64,000 nucleotides of DNA from Gymnopus androsaceus JB14 (taxonomy: Eukaryota; Basidiomycota; Agaricomycetes; Agaricales; Omphalotaceae), in contig ML769592.1 of assembly GCA_009733575.1 (NCBI GenBank), positions 41,281 through 105,280 on the forward strand, read 5' to 3'. Under the pieces are notes generated by a model that was not told where the DNA came from, did no database searches, and worked only from the letters and a program-made list of their open reading frames with translations. Numbering within the stretch: position 1 is the first letter of the stretch; each line of letters opens with the position of its first letter. Of this stretch, positions 1 to 10,195 are shown in pieces. The translations under genes were made by a program, and so were the position numbers.

Positions 1-959
1 ATGAACATATTTTTTTTGATGTTTTGGAGTTTGTAAACTTTGGCCTGGTGGTGAGCCACCCTAAATGACAACCAATGTCTGAATTGGACTTTCATATAAG
101 ATGCAGAATTGAGTTATCTATCAGAATGTGCTATTTAGCAAAGCAGTAGGTAAATTATTCACACTGCATAATTATGCTTCAGCCATACTGAAGCATTGTG
201 TGAATAAAATATTTCAATACATATGCAAATGTATTTTTTTGGGCACAGTATAGAAAAGTACATATTTCAGTGGACTATGAGGATTAATTCCACTTCTGAA
301 TTTAGAACTTTATACAGAGGTACAAAGAAATGTTTCAATTGGATAGGAATAATAGTTCAATGTGGACTTGAAAGTCCTACTTTCACAATTAGAGTGAAAG
401 TAATTGTTCAAAGAACAATTCATTTTGCACTGAAGATTGCCTTTCGCTGTCCGGTCTGGCAGCGCCCGGACCGGGCCGAGAATTGAGCGTTGTCTTTCGG
501 AGAATTATACTTTCATTCTTGTGGTGGAATAAAAAATTTCAGTCTGCATTGAAACCATTGTTTTCAGAGCTCAATTGAAAGGTGTTCTTTCAGAAGTCTG
601 TCTAAATTCAAATCCAAGGCCTGAATGTAATTCCTTCATAACTCCAGGGAAATATTTATTTTATATGCTTCAAGGGGTGCAAAGAATTAAGCGCCCGACC
701 GGGTGTCGGTTAGTTAGTCCGGCTGTCAGGCTAGAATTAAAAAAGTTTGACACCCTTCCAATTGACCGATTTTCAGGCCATTTGGGGTATTTTTCGAATG
801 TTCTAGAGCTTAGATTAGTTGATAGGCAATCGATAGGCAATTGGGAGAGCTCCGGGCTCTACCTGCCTTTTTTCACCATATCAGTTTTTGTTCACTTTTG
901 GAAATGTCATCGGATGTATGTTACTCAAATGACGGATATAATTGTTTTAAGATCTAATC
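1..959. other. AT-rich stretch without a recognised gene
   Basis: No open frame here resembles a protein family I know. Around 161-204 there is an imperfect hairpin built on TGCTTCAG/CTGAAGCA, and a similar hairpin recurs near 1485-1515, so both may belong to one small repeat family. A stretch near 690-760 resembles one near 1345-1410 (both carry a GTTAGTTAGTCCG-like core), again suggesting repeated, non-coding DNA. Not recognised beyond that. Confidence 0.3.
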
Positions 960-1303
960 ATACTTACAGTACATCCAGAATCCGGAATAATCGATGGCTC
1001 CGCTACCTGTCCTAAATGCAGTGAAAAAATCCACGTCGGTACAGTAGGACTAGCAAACTACTACAAACGCCATAAGGACTTGAAGAAGTGTCTGTCAGAC
1101 TGTATCTGTGGGATTAATGTTTCAGTGGAGGACAAGCCAGCACTTTGGGTAAGTGATCAATAAGTGATATTGAATTTCATTAGATGGCCATACTGATTTA
1201 ATCATCCAGTATCATATGGAATGTGTCTCGCTTGATTTCTATACCAAAACTTGGACCTGGGAGGCTTGTAGCAGCAGTGGTAACGGAAAACGCAGGTAGT
1301 AAT
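960..1303 (+). pseudogene. Gene fragment with a CxxC-type cysteine motif
   Basis: From about 985 a frame reads Ser-Ala-Thr-Cys-Pro-Lys-Cys followed by a GLANYYKRHKD-type stretch and further cysteines (KKCL, then CICG). Paired cysteines plus His suggest a small zinc-binding module; I recall similar CPKC...YYKRHKD stretches in hypothetical basidiomycete proteins but cannot name a family. It runs to a good donor (GTAAGT at about 1150). After an acceptor at about 1208 a second short coherent exon follows (YHMECVSLDF). No start codon or downstream continuation could be established, so it is treated as a fragment. Function unknown. Confidence 0.3.
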
Positions 1304-3446
1304 TGTTATCTCATCTAGATATACCATATATATACCGTGGGAATGCTTACGTAGTTAGTTAGTCCGACCGGATGGTCAGTTCCAAAAAGTTCGACCTGCG
1401 GTCATCTTTTCGAAACTTTGCACCCCCTTGATATGCTTGTCCGAAAAATTATATTTCGTGTGTGCACTGAAATATCTCATTTCCGATTATGCTTCGGTCT
1501 GACTGAAGCATAATCTTTGGCGGTGTGATTATGATCGCAATCTTCAAAACGATTCAGCGTGACAAGAAGAGGACATTCGACTGCCGTCAATCAACATTCC
1601 CACACAAGTGACAGCTCAAATTCAGTGCGGAAAGCTCTACGAGGACCGAGTGCATTGGTATTATTCCGAGCTGTCGGGATTCTCCAAGAACCGCAAATCC
1701 GTCGTAATTTCTTTGATATGTGTCATTGGTAGATAAGATACTCGGCTTCTTGACCGTTTCTTCTCCGCTTCGTCACAGTTGTGACGAAAGTTTTGTTTCG
1801 ACCGTGCACCTTTAGTCCCAGGTGTAAGTATGAGTATATGGGTATCTGGAAAGTATGATTCCACTCAAATTTCATCCAGATTTTGGCTGTTATTCTGGGA
1901 GGACCTGTAGAACGAGAACTCAAACAAAAATTGATGAGAAGAGAAATGAGACCACGCGCAAGTTGTTTCAAACTTTGTGAAAGTCGCAAAATTGGGATTC
2001 GGCACATTGCCGCACATTGGGGAAGTAAATTAGTGGACAGCAATCAATGTTTTGTAGTACTGTATGTACATAACCATTGCTCTTTTGCAGATTGAATTGT
2101 AGAGAGAGCTGAGCATATAAGTGTATATAAAGGATACTAGAAACTACCTGCGGCCAACACGCTACGCGTAGTGTACGCACGCGCGCGCGTTGGTACTCAA
2201 TTAACGTCCACCTAACCTATAATTATCGTCACACTTCCAGCGCTCTTCTGAGCTTCCGAACACCTTCCGAGGCGCTTACCTCAATAAGAAACGGACGCGG
2301 AGAGGTACAATGACGAGAAAATACCGTTTTGGGGGCTTGTTCCTAGTCTATGACACCTTCCGGTTGTATTCCGGTCCTTCTTGATGGAATCGAATAATGC
2401 CATTGCAGTATGTACTCAAGCTCTACCATAATCATGTAACACTGGCTCAAGGACTCCAGAACCGTGACATTGGACTTGAATTCCAAATTAATTCATAGTA
2501 ATTACTTACTCTTTATCTGAAGGTTCTTAAAGTAGTTCAATCTTACTTTCAGAACCTTTAGATTATTTCTAGATACTTAGATATGTTCAAAATGTAATGC
2601 AGCAAGTTCCGCAAGAAAAAATCAAAGCTGTGGCTCAAGGACTCCCTCTACAAGGACTCCCTCTAGAGTTTGCGTCCCATTGGCGCTGGAAGATTGCATC
2701 CGGATGAGCGCCAATTCTTTCTCATTGCGCTACTTCTTCGAAAAACTTGCTGCTTCCATGATGTGTCAAGATAGGACATGCCAGTGGACCAATTGAAGAT
2801 TGACCTGGAGACTGCAGATAGACTCAGATAATCCGGTGTCTTCCGTGATCGTTTGAGCTTCTGGAGACTCGCATGAGGATTGGAGGCTTGAGTTACCTGT
2901 GCCATTCAAATTGGCATGTGGATGACAAGAAAATGGAACGACTATACGACTGGGAGGCTGGGACTATGAGTCCAGCAATGCGGTTAAGAGGGAGACCGTC
3001 CGGCTTTCTACACTTCACAACCTTCGCGTGAGTAGTACATCTTTACAACAGCCCCATCTTCTTCCACATTTCACGCCCCTAAATTATGCCACTTGACCGT
3101 TCACATTATGTTCTTTCTGCCTCTTAAACAGCGTATAACGATGTCCATTCAGTGTGAACATACCATGGGGCGCGTTTAGGCTCTGAAAATCCGACTTCCC
3201 TGTTCTCTTCGTGGAGTTGACCAGTCTTCCTGTCCTTCAAATTGCGACGCACACGTTTTATCACCCTCAAATTTCTCGTGCTCCGCACATTGTATTGAGG
3301 CATTACATGAGTTCGCGGGTTGAGCGCTGAAGACAAGTTCCACACCAAGGTCCGTATTCTTCTCCATCATCTTTGGGTGGTCTGCTGATTGGACTGCAGA
3401 CTTTCTCTTGTTGGCTATATTGGTATAAAGTGTACAAGACACAGTG
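1304..3446. other. Long intergenic region, mostly uninterpretable
   Basis: Contains a clean hairpin at 1485-1515 (11-bp stem GATTATGCTTC/GAAGCATAATC), a coherent frame at roughly 1562-1735 on the plus strand (starting EEDIRLPSINIPTQ and ending at a stop) that might be an orphan exon, and an alternating CG run near 2176-2190. Nothing else is supported. The 3.1-3.45 kb part is the upstream region of the decarboxylase gene. Confidence 0.3.
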
Positions 3447-3454
3447 TATATATA
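3447..3454 (+). promoter_or_regulatory. Candidate TATA box of the decarboxylase gene
   Basis: TATATATA lies 40 nt before the chosen ATG at 3495 and just after a pyrimidine-poor stretch. Position and sequence fit a core promoter. No other element could be assigned. Confidence 0.4.
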
Positions 3455-3494
3455 TGAGGCCCATCTTCGATGACTGTTCCCCACCCCTCGCAAG

Positions 3495-6400
3495 ATGGAA
3501 TCCAAACCATGGGCAGCAATGACATCCGAAGAGAAATACAAGACGATGGGTTCGTGGTTCTTTGGCCCCAAGGGAGAGAACCATGCTCTCATGCTAAAGA
3601 ATTTCACATCCATCGTTCATAATGTTCGAGCTGGGCGGATGCAGTACTTTCCCGATGATCCTGTTGGTTCCTCTCTTCTTTTTCCTCATTATTTAACTCT
3701 TATACTTGTCCTTAGGTCTCCATCACTACTGAGATGATCGAGTCCGAGGAATTCAACCATAGCGCTGAAAATATGTCTCTAATCTTGAACGAGTTAACTG
3801 AAATGTTGGGAAAACACTCTGTACCGTTCTTCTCTCCCCGTTATGCAGGACACATGTCCTTCGACAATTCTCTACCCGCTGTTCTTGGCTATCTCGCCGC
3901 GATGCAATACAACCAGAACAATGTCACCCCCGAAGCGAGTCCATTCACCTCCCTCATTGAGTGGAGTGTCGGGCAAGAGTTGTGCGCCATGCTTGGCTTC
4001 AACTCGACTTTCAACCCCGCTCCCGAAGGTGAAATCACCGGTTGGGGTCATATTACCTGCGGTGGCTCAATTGCGAACTTGGAATCGATGTGGTCAGTCC
4101 GATTTAGATATTATTCCTTACTTTCAATTAATTGATTTTGATTCTAGGGTTGCCCGTAACTTGAAGTACTACCCGCTCTCCCTCAAGAATGCCATGAAAC
4201 CCGGAGGTCCTCTTAACTACATCGCAGGTACATTTGTAGCAAATCTCTGCACCGGCCAGCAAAAGAACTTATTCTCCTGCTCCACCTGGGAGCTCCTCAA
4301 CCTCACCCCCACCGAAGTCGTTGACATCCCTGGACGTCTCACCGCCCAATATGGCATATCCGATGTCGCCCTTGGCAAGGTCCTCGAACCGTACAGTATT
4401 CAGACTGTCGGTAAGCAAAGCCTCGATGCAGATTTCGGCATCACGAAGCCCCCTCAGTACCTGATTAGCCTCGCGAACCACTACTCTTGGCCAAAAGGTG
4501 CTGCTATTACTGGTATTGGGCGGGAGAATATGATCGAGCTGCCCGTGGATGATGATGCTCGTCTCAGTATTGAGCATTTGCGGAAAGAGTTAGAGAAGCA
4601 TTTGGCAGAGGACTCGCATTCATTGTATGCTGTTACTGTTATTGTCGGTACCACTGAACATGGGTCTGTCGATCCGATCGATGAGGTTTTGGAGTTGCGT
4701 AGGGAGATGCAGGCCAAGGGATTGTCGTTTATGGTGCATGCGGATGCAGCCTGGGGCGGGTACTTTGCTTCGAAGAAGATTTTGGGGAGGGCCCGGCTCC
4801 CGGGTGGGCCAGAGTATGCGTTTTCCATTCCTTTATCTGCGTATACGAATAGGCAGATGTTGAGCCTGAAGGGAGTGGATTCGGTGACACTCGATCCACA
4901 TAAGAGTGGATTTAATCCATATCCTGCGGGAGGAATTTGCTATCGAGATGCCAGGTTTAGGTATTTGACGACGTGGAGCAGTCCGTATATTAGTGTGAAG
5001 GAGGGGGCAGATACAAGTGTTGGGATTTATGGTGTTGAAGGAAGGTATTTATTTCTTTCATATTTTTATTTCTAGTTTTTTTGATGTGGGTATAGTAAAC
5101 CAGGAGCTGCACCAGTTGGAGTTTGGCTCTCCCTGCAAGTCCTCACTCTTCCCGTTATGCTGATCTCTTGGGTGTTGCAATGTTGACTGGTGTAAAGGTA
5201 AATTTTATGCCATATTCTGTAATATTCTGTCATCTATCACTTACTGGTGCTTTCAAATATTTAGATGTATTGCCAATGGGCCACAACAACCCTCGACTGT
5301 CCGTCGCTCGTCATAACGCCATTTTCCCGCTTACCAACTGAACGTGCTGGTGAAGGGGAGGCAGCTATCCGCGCCCAGCGTATCCTCATTCCGCGACACT
5401 ATCACCAACCGCCCCAACTACGAACTGGAAAATGACCCAGACGCCATGGCATTGGTGCATCAGCTTGGATCCGACCTCATGATCAATCCATTCGCATGCA
5501 ACTTCCACATTAAAGAGGGTGTCATCAACACCGACGTTGTCGAGGCTAGTTATTTGAATCGCCGGTTATACCAACGCCTGTCGATTACCAGTATGAATGA
5601 TGTTCTCAATGACAAGCCGATTGTAATTATGGCTACGGAATTCTCACAGGAGAGGTATGGACAGGCGTTGACGACTTTTAAGAGGAGGATGGGGTTGGTG
5701 GGCAATGAGGACCTGTATGCATTGTCGAATGTGTCGATGTCCCCATGGCCGACAGCAGGGCAGTTCTTGAAGACAATTGTGAGTGATTTTAAGACAGTTG
5801 CGGAGGAGGAGATCAAGGTGGGTTATGTTTTCTTTCGATCTTTTTTTCCGGGACTGAACGGCAACTTGCAGAATTGTCTTGTCCGTGTTGTGGTCAAGCC
5901 TTCATTCCACAGCTTTGTCATACACGGGACAAGAGAGAATGTGTATCTGGTGTACATGGGATCGTTCAATGTTTCGAACTATAAGCGTCAAATGGTTATT
6001 GAGGGGACGTTGGATGGTGCTGCGGCGCATAAGATAAGGGCGGAGCAGAACAAGAAAGTCTAGTGTTCCTTCTTACATTCCATACGTGTGTGGACGGAAA
6101 TGTTGCTATATTGGAAGATCTTTTGAAGATGGGTCATTTGGTGGGCGACATTTATGAGGGTGTCCCGAATGGATTATGGGTAGGTCCATGTTGCCTATCT
6201 ATTCATTCTCTGATTTACTGACGTTTTCTTTTCGAAGAACGGCGTCTATCTCCCAACCGCTCATCTCCCAAGTCAAATTCAATATCCGCGAAACTATATT
6301 GGACCGTTCTCTTTTCCGTAACGACCTCACCTCTGCGTACCCCGAGAACATGCCATTCTATGTGTTTGGCCCGTCACCCACCGAGTTATACATGGATCAT

Positions 6401-6995
6401 CTTCTTATGCGTGGGCCGAAATGCCCAACTCACGGCTGGTAACATCAGACTTGTACTGAATCCATCTGTCGATCCCCGGGGGAAGGTGTTGATGTTGAAA
6501 GGTAAACGGGAGGGATTGATGGTGCCATTCACAGCTGCTCATCCTCCGGCGTTCTTTGCATCTGAGGCGTCGTTTGATGTTGGGCTCTACAACGGGCAGG
6601 AGGAGATTTCGAATGGCACGGTCACCCTTGGTAATACCATCTTCACAGACTACGAGTGGGTAAATCACGAAGCCGCAACTGATATCTATATCACTGGTAC
6701 TGGAGCTGACGGTGTAGCGAGGAGTGTTGTGAAATTGTTTGGTAAAGGGGATATTGTGTGGGATGAGGATAATGTCGTTAATGCAATTAATCGGCTTTGT
6801 CCCGAAGCAAGAGAGTGTGTTGTTCAGTTGGGGTATCCGGGCGTTGGGGAGAGGAAGATGACTGCAGTAGTGAGTCGGTTTGTGGGACTGGGATCGGGCG
6901 TGGATGTGAGTGTGAAGAAAAAAGATTTGGAGAGGGGATTGAAGAACAGGGTGGAGTTGTCAAAGAAAATGGAGCAGATGATCTTCAGAGATTGA
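3495..6995 (+). CDS. Non-canonical aromatic L-amino acid decarboxylase with C-terminal appended domain (frameshifted)
   Basis: PLP-dependent group II decarboxylase. Exons read from splice sites: 3495-3662, 3716-4092, 4148-5044, 5096-5197, 5265-5817, 5872-6179, 6238-6995. The fold-type I core shows an HADAAWGG stretch and the PLP lysine in DPHK near residue 434. The core continues to about position 6180. A further roughly 250-residue C-terminal region follows (PFYVFGPSPTE..., then a beta-rich part ending IFRD). This layout matches the calcium-activatable non-canonical AAAD described from Psilocybe, which makes aromatic monoamines (tyramine, phenethylamine or tryptamine type) in the cytosol. 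Five apparent one-base shifts break the frame, near 5130-5160, 5385-5395, 6058-6064, 6305-6315 and 6418, while sequence on both sides of each stays conserved. It is either a recent pseudogene or an uncorrected assembly. Substrate is not readable from sequence. It is not the PsiD-type decarboxylase. Confidence 0.8.
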
Positions 6996-7252
6996 CATTA
7001 TTGTTTGTGGAAGGATATCATTTGCTGCAGTACTTGTACGATACTGGGAGGAATCTGGGATTTGTACTGCATGTACTTGTATTATACTAAGATTTTCAAT
7101 GTGATGTAGTTGCAAGAATAATTCAAACGACCCGCAAATAGAGGCACACGCAACGAACACTGGTAGGAATCAGTCTATAGTTATTATGAGTTGATAATAG
7201 TGCACATAAAATTTGATGGAGCAGGAGACAAGCTTGAAAATAACACCGGGGG

Positions 7253-8580
7253 TCATGGTTCTGTAGCTATGAAAGCTTCCACAAGTTTCTTGAACTCGTT
7301 TGGCCTACATGAAAGAGTGAGCGAGAGAAAATCCCGTTACGAAGATCTTACCGTTCGCCGTGGACTGATTAAAACATATTAGTGTAGGGATACAGTACAT
7401 GTAAGCAAAGGATTGGACTTACCCCAATGACCAGCGTCGAGGGTGTCTAATTTCATATTAGGAAAAAAGTCTTTCATAGTTTGTATATAATGGTGGTTGA
7501 TAAATCTGCGATGGAGAATGTTGTTAAGTGCACATAAAGTTCAAAAAGTGCATGTAATACGCACTTGCTTTTCTCGCCTTTGACAAATAAAGTTCTCCCA
7601 TCCCACCTAGTTTCGCCAGGAGCATACGGAAACGATCCAATTTCCTGTATCGCGTCGGACATTGTCTCAAGTGGGATCCGGAACCGTATGTAGTCGTGTT
7701 CTGGGTCAGAGGTGTGTGGTGTGATAATGTTGGTGAGAAGAAATAGAACGACATTTGGGTCCTATGAATTGGACATCCTGAGTCTCTGTATGACTCGAAT
7801 GAAGGTTCGACGCACCTTTTCGTACTCTGCCAAAACCTCCAACGCTTCCTTCCGCGTTCGTAGTTTCATACTTTCGACTCGCTTCATTGCTTCAATATAC
7901 GATAGAAATTCACCGGAAAGCGATGCTCTGATTGGAGCAATGTCTGCCACGATTAGGTTGTGCAAAACCGAATGAGGAAGGGAAGGATTCAATGCTAAAG
8001 CCATGACGACTTTGCCTCCCCTATGATACCTTGGTGAGACTATGATATTATGGCGAGGGAGGAGGAGGAAATAGCGTACATTGAGTGTCCAAGAAGGGAT
8101 ATCTTGGACAAGTTTCTCTGCTGGATGAAATGAAGCACATCCGCTGCCATGGCGCTATAAGTCATGGGTAGTGCATGCGGCGAGGTTCCGTGGTTTCTTA
8201 AATCCTAAGAAACCACATTAAATTATCTCATTCATTTATTAAATATACGACAGAACTCACCAGAGCATAAACCGGAATGTCCAAATCTCGACTGAACGCT
8301 TTGGAAAGGGAAGACCAATTACGCTTGGAGCCACTATTATCTGCCTGAGATGGCGTCCAAGTCAAAAGTTAAAGCCATCCACCCACAAAAGCCCGTGTAG
8401 AATCACCAGCGCGCCTTCCGTCCTGTTGCCATTTTCTGGTATCTGTTCCAGAAATTCTAAATCTACTGGTTTCACTTGATTATCAGAAGAATAATATCTA
8501 GGGCGAGAGATGAAGCTGCGATAGAGGTTTTGGCGCGTAAAGCACGAAGGTCTAGAACGAAGAAGCAAATTCGAATGCAT
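7253..8580 (-). CDS. ABHD11-like mitochondrial alpha/beta hydrolase
   Basis: Intact model of 318 residues: exons (minus strand, 5' to 3') 8383-8580, 8261-8344, 8080-8204, 7816-8020, 7565-7761, 7423-7505, 7352-7364, 7253-7304; phases all agree. The N-terminus is rich in Arg/Ser with few acids and reads as a mitochondrial targeting peptide. Then come the oxyanion motif HGLL, a DLRNHG strand, the nucleophile elbow GHSMGGK (Ser135) and a C-terminal AGHW (His296), the usual family order. Members of this family are serine hydrolases of mitochondria (human ABHD11 protects the oxoglutarate dehydrogenase complex); the substrate here is unknown. One exon is only 13 nt and encodes HGE plus split codons right after the catalytic His. 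It diverges from the DJ-1-like gene. The exon 1 donor (GTGGAT) is the least certain junction. Confidence 0.85.
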
Positions 8581-8672
8581 GACTGTAACAAAAGAAGGCG
8601 CGTCTATTGGGCGCTACGCGACGTCATACTCTTTTCTCAAACCATCATTAAAACCATCATTAGCGACTCAGA
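8581..8672. promoter_or_regulatory. 92-bp bidirectional promoter between ABHD11-like and DJ-1-like genes
   Basis: The two start codons are only 92 bp apart and face away from each other, so the promoters must overlap. A GACGTCAT motif at 8620-8627 resembles a CRE/ATF bZIP site. No clear TATA box is seen. Shared control of two stress- or mitochondria-related genes is an inference. Confidence 0.45.
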
Positions 8673-9604
8673 ATGCCTTCAGCACTTGTACTTATAGCCG
8701 ATGGAACTGAAGAAATGGAATTGTACGCTCATCTGCACTACTTCCGAGTCAATTCTAATTCGCTCTGGCAGCACTATCACCTACGATACCTTGGTGCGCG
8801 CAGGTGTTGCGTGCCAATCAGCCTTTGTGCACGATGATGAGTTTGTTAGTCCTGTAGCAGCAAAAGGATCAAGAGGTATTAGGATAATGCCCGACGTTTA
8901 CTTTGAACCGATGTCCTCGGGTCCTGTTCGTGGCTCTCATTCTCATTCTGGGTCAACTCATACATATTCTGCCTGGATTCTGCCTTGAAGGACAAGTTTG
9001 ATGCCCTCATCATACCCGGAGGTGCCAAAGGCGCGGAGACCATCTCTCAAAATCCTGCGGTGCAGGCTCTTGTGAGGGAATACCTTGCTAAAGATAAACT
9101 GGTTGGGATGATTTGTGCTGGTACGTTATCCCGTCCATCGTTGGAGTCTATGTACTGATTATCAGCAGGTTCCTTAACTGCTCTTACTTCTGGTCTACCT
9201 AAGCAACCCTTGACTTCTCATCCCAGTGTCAAGGCTCAACTCGAAGAAAGTGCGTTACGCTATCCTGAACCCATACGAGATCTTGACAACTTTCATTCAT
9301 TCACCAGAATTCTCTTACTCGGAAGATCCTGTCGTTATCTCAAAAAACCTAATCACCAGGTTCGTATGGATTATGACCGAATAACCTCTTCTAACTCACC
9401 TCCTTCTATTGCTTATCTCCATTAGTCGAGGGCCTGGTAAGCACCGCTCAATTTATTACTCTGGAGAACTTCCTATATCCTCACTTGACACTCACAGGTA
9501 CTGCGTTCCCATTCGCTCTTAAACTGGTAGAAATTCTTTGTGGCCCCGAAAAACGATCCGAAGTACAGGGTCCGATGGTATTCCCGCATGGAGTTCCGTG
9601 GTGA
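8673..9604 (+). CDS. DJ-1/PfpI superfamily protein
   Basis: Starts MPSALVLIADGTEEMEF, the usual DJ-1 N-terminal strand with the conserved Glu. Exons: 8673-8722, 8772-8925, 8991-9120, 9169-9249, 9308-9359, 9426-9436, 9498-9604, giving 194 residues with consistent phases, the family's normal length. The nucleophile-elbow cysteine lies in GMICAG (about Cys110), followed by a SGLPK...HPSV stretch and NLITSRGPGTA, as in the yeast and fission-yeast homologues. These proteins act in protection from oxidative and carbonyl stress (glyoxalase or deglycase activity has been proposed). One exon is just 11 nt and encodes the RGP of SRGPGTA. The boundary between exons 2 and 3 uses a weak GTTCGT donor and is uncertain. 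Confidence 0.85.
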
Positions 9605-9724
9605 AAGTACATGAATAATACGATAATGCAATACAGTGTACAATACGAAACATCATTCAAATTCATTCAAATTGAGGTCATTCTTGAAAGCTTCACGCCA
9701 GAAGCTCAGAAGAAGCTACATATC

Positions 9725-10090
9725 TCAAAGTCGTGCAGATGGCTTCTGGATGAGAATAGACGCTTGGAGGTCAAGAGGACAGTGGAGCCAAGATTTCCCT
9801 TGACCAGCTTCGTCGTTCCAACGGACCGGCTTTTGCAAAGTATTTCGAGCTGCTTCGATTTGCTCAGCTGATAGAAGCAGCGATATCCCTGCTTTTTTTC
9901 TAGCATCGTTTGGTAGCAAGCCGAGTGTGTGCTGGTTCTCTTTCTCCTCGTACAAGTACTCATCGTCAAACGTTAGGAAAAAGTATGTGCGTTTCCCGTG
10001 TCCATGTTTGTAGGCGACGGTAGTTGCACACCTTCCGGATTCGTCCGAGTCGTAGCACGGAATATCATCTATTCTTCCGAACCGCCACTA
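9725..10090 (-). CDS. Hypothetical protein, C-terminal part only
   Basis: A coherent minus-strand frame reads DDIPCYDSDE..., then TYFFLTFDDEYLYEEKENQ and ends KPSARL with a stop at 9725-9727. Codon usage looks coding and there is no shift, but no ATG precedes the frame. An acceptor (AATAG) at its upstream end suggests an earlier exon, which would have to lie under the promoter or start of the neighbouring xylosidase gene. I do not recognise the family. It may be the surviving 3' end of a gene truncated when the xylosidase gene became its neighbour. Confidence 0.35.
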
Positions 10091-10149
10091 TTCAGCGAGT
10101 TCTTCATCTCATGACTCTATTCAAATGTATAATCGACTCCCAGCACTCG

Positions 10150-10157
10150 TATAAAAA
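10150..10157 (+). promoter_or_regulatory. TATA box of the beta-xylosidase gene
   Basis: TATAAAAA begins 46 nt before the ATG at 10196, a good spacing for a TATA-driven, inducible secreted enzyme. Confidence 0.5.
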
Positions 10158-10195
10158 GTCAGACTGGGGAAGGGCTTGAGGGTCATTGTCTACCG

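Noticed and set aside
2176..2191. Alternating CG run as a Z-DNA or CpG signal
   Set aside because: Only about 8 dinucleotides with no gene start nearby.
2663..2905. Minus-strand 80-codon Ser-rich frame
   Set aside because: No motif, splice context or homologue recognised; kept as part of the unassigned region.
3176..3613. Minus-strand 145-codon frame over the decarboxylase start
   Set aside because: Overlaps the conserved first exon antisense and has no recognisable motif.
3495..6995. Psilocybin pathway decarboxylase (PsiD)
   Set aside because: PsiD is a phosphatidylserine-decarboxylase-type, PLP-independent enzyme; this one is a PLP enzyme with a DPHK lysine, and no psilocybin kinase, methyltransferase or P450 is nearby.
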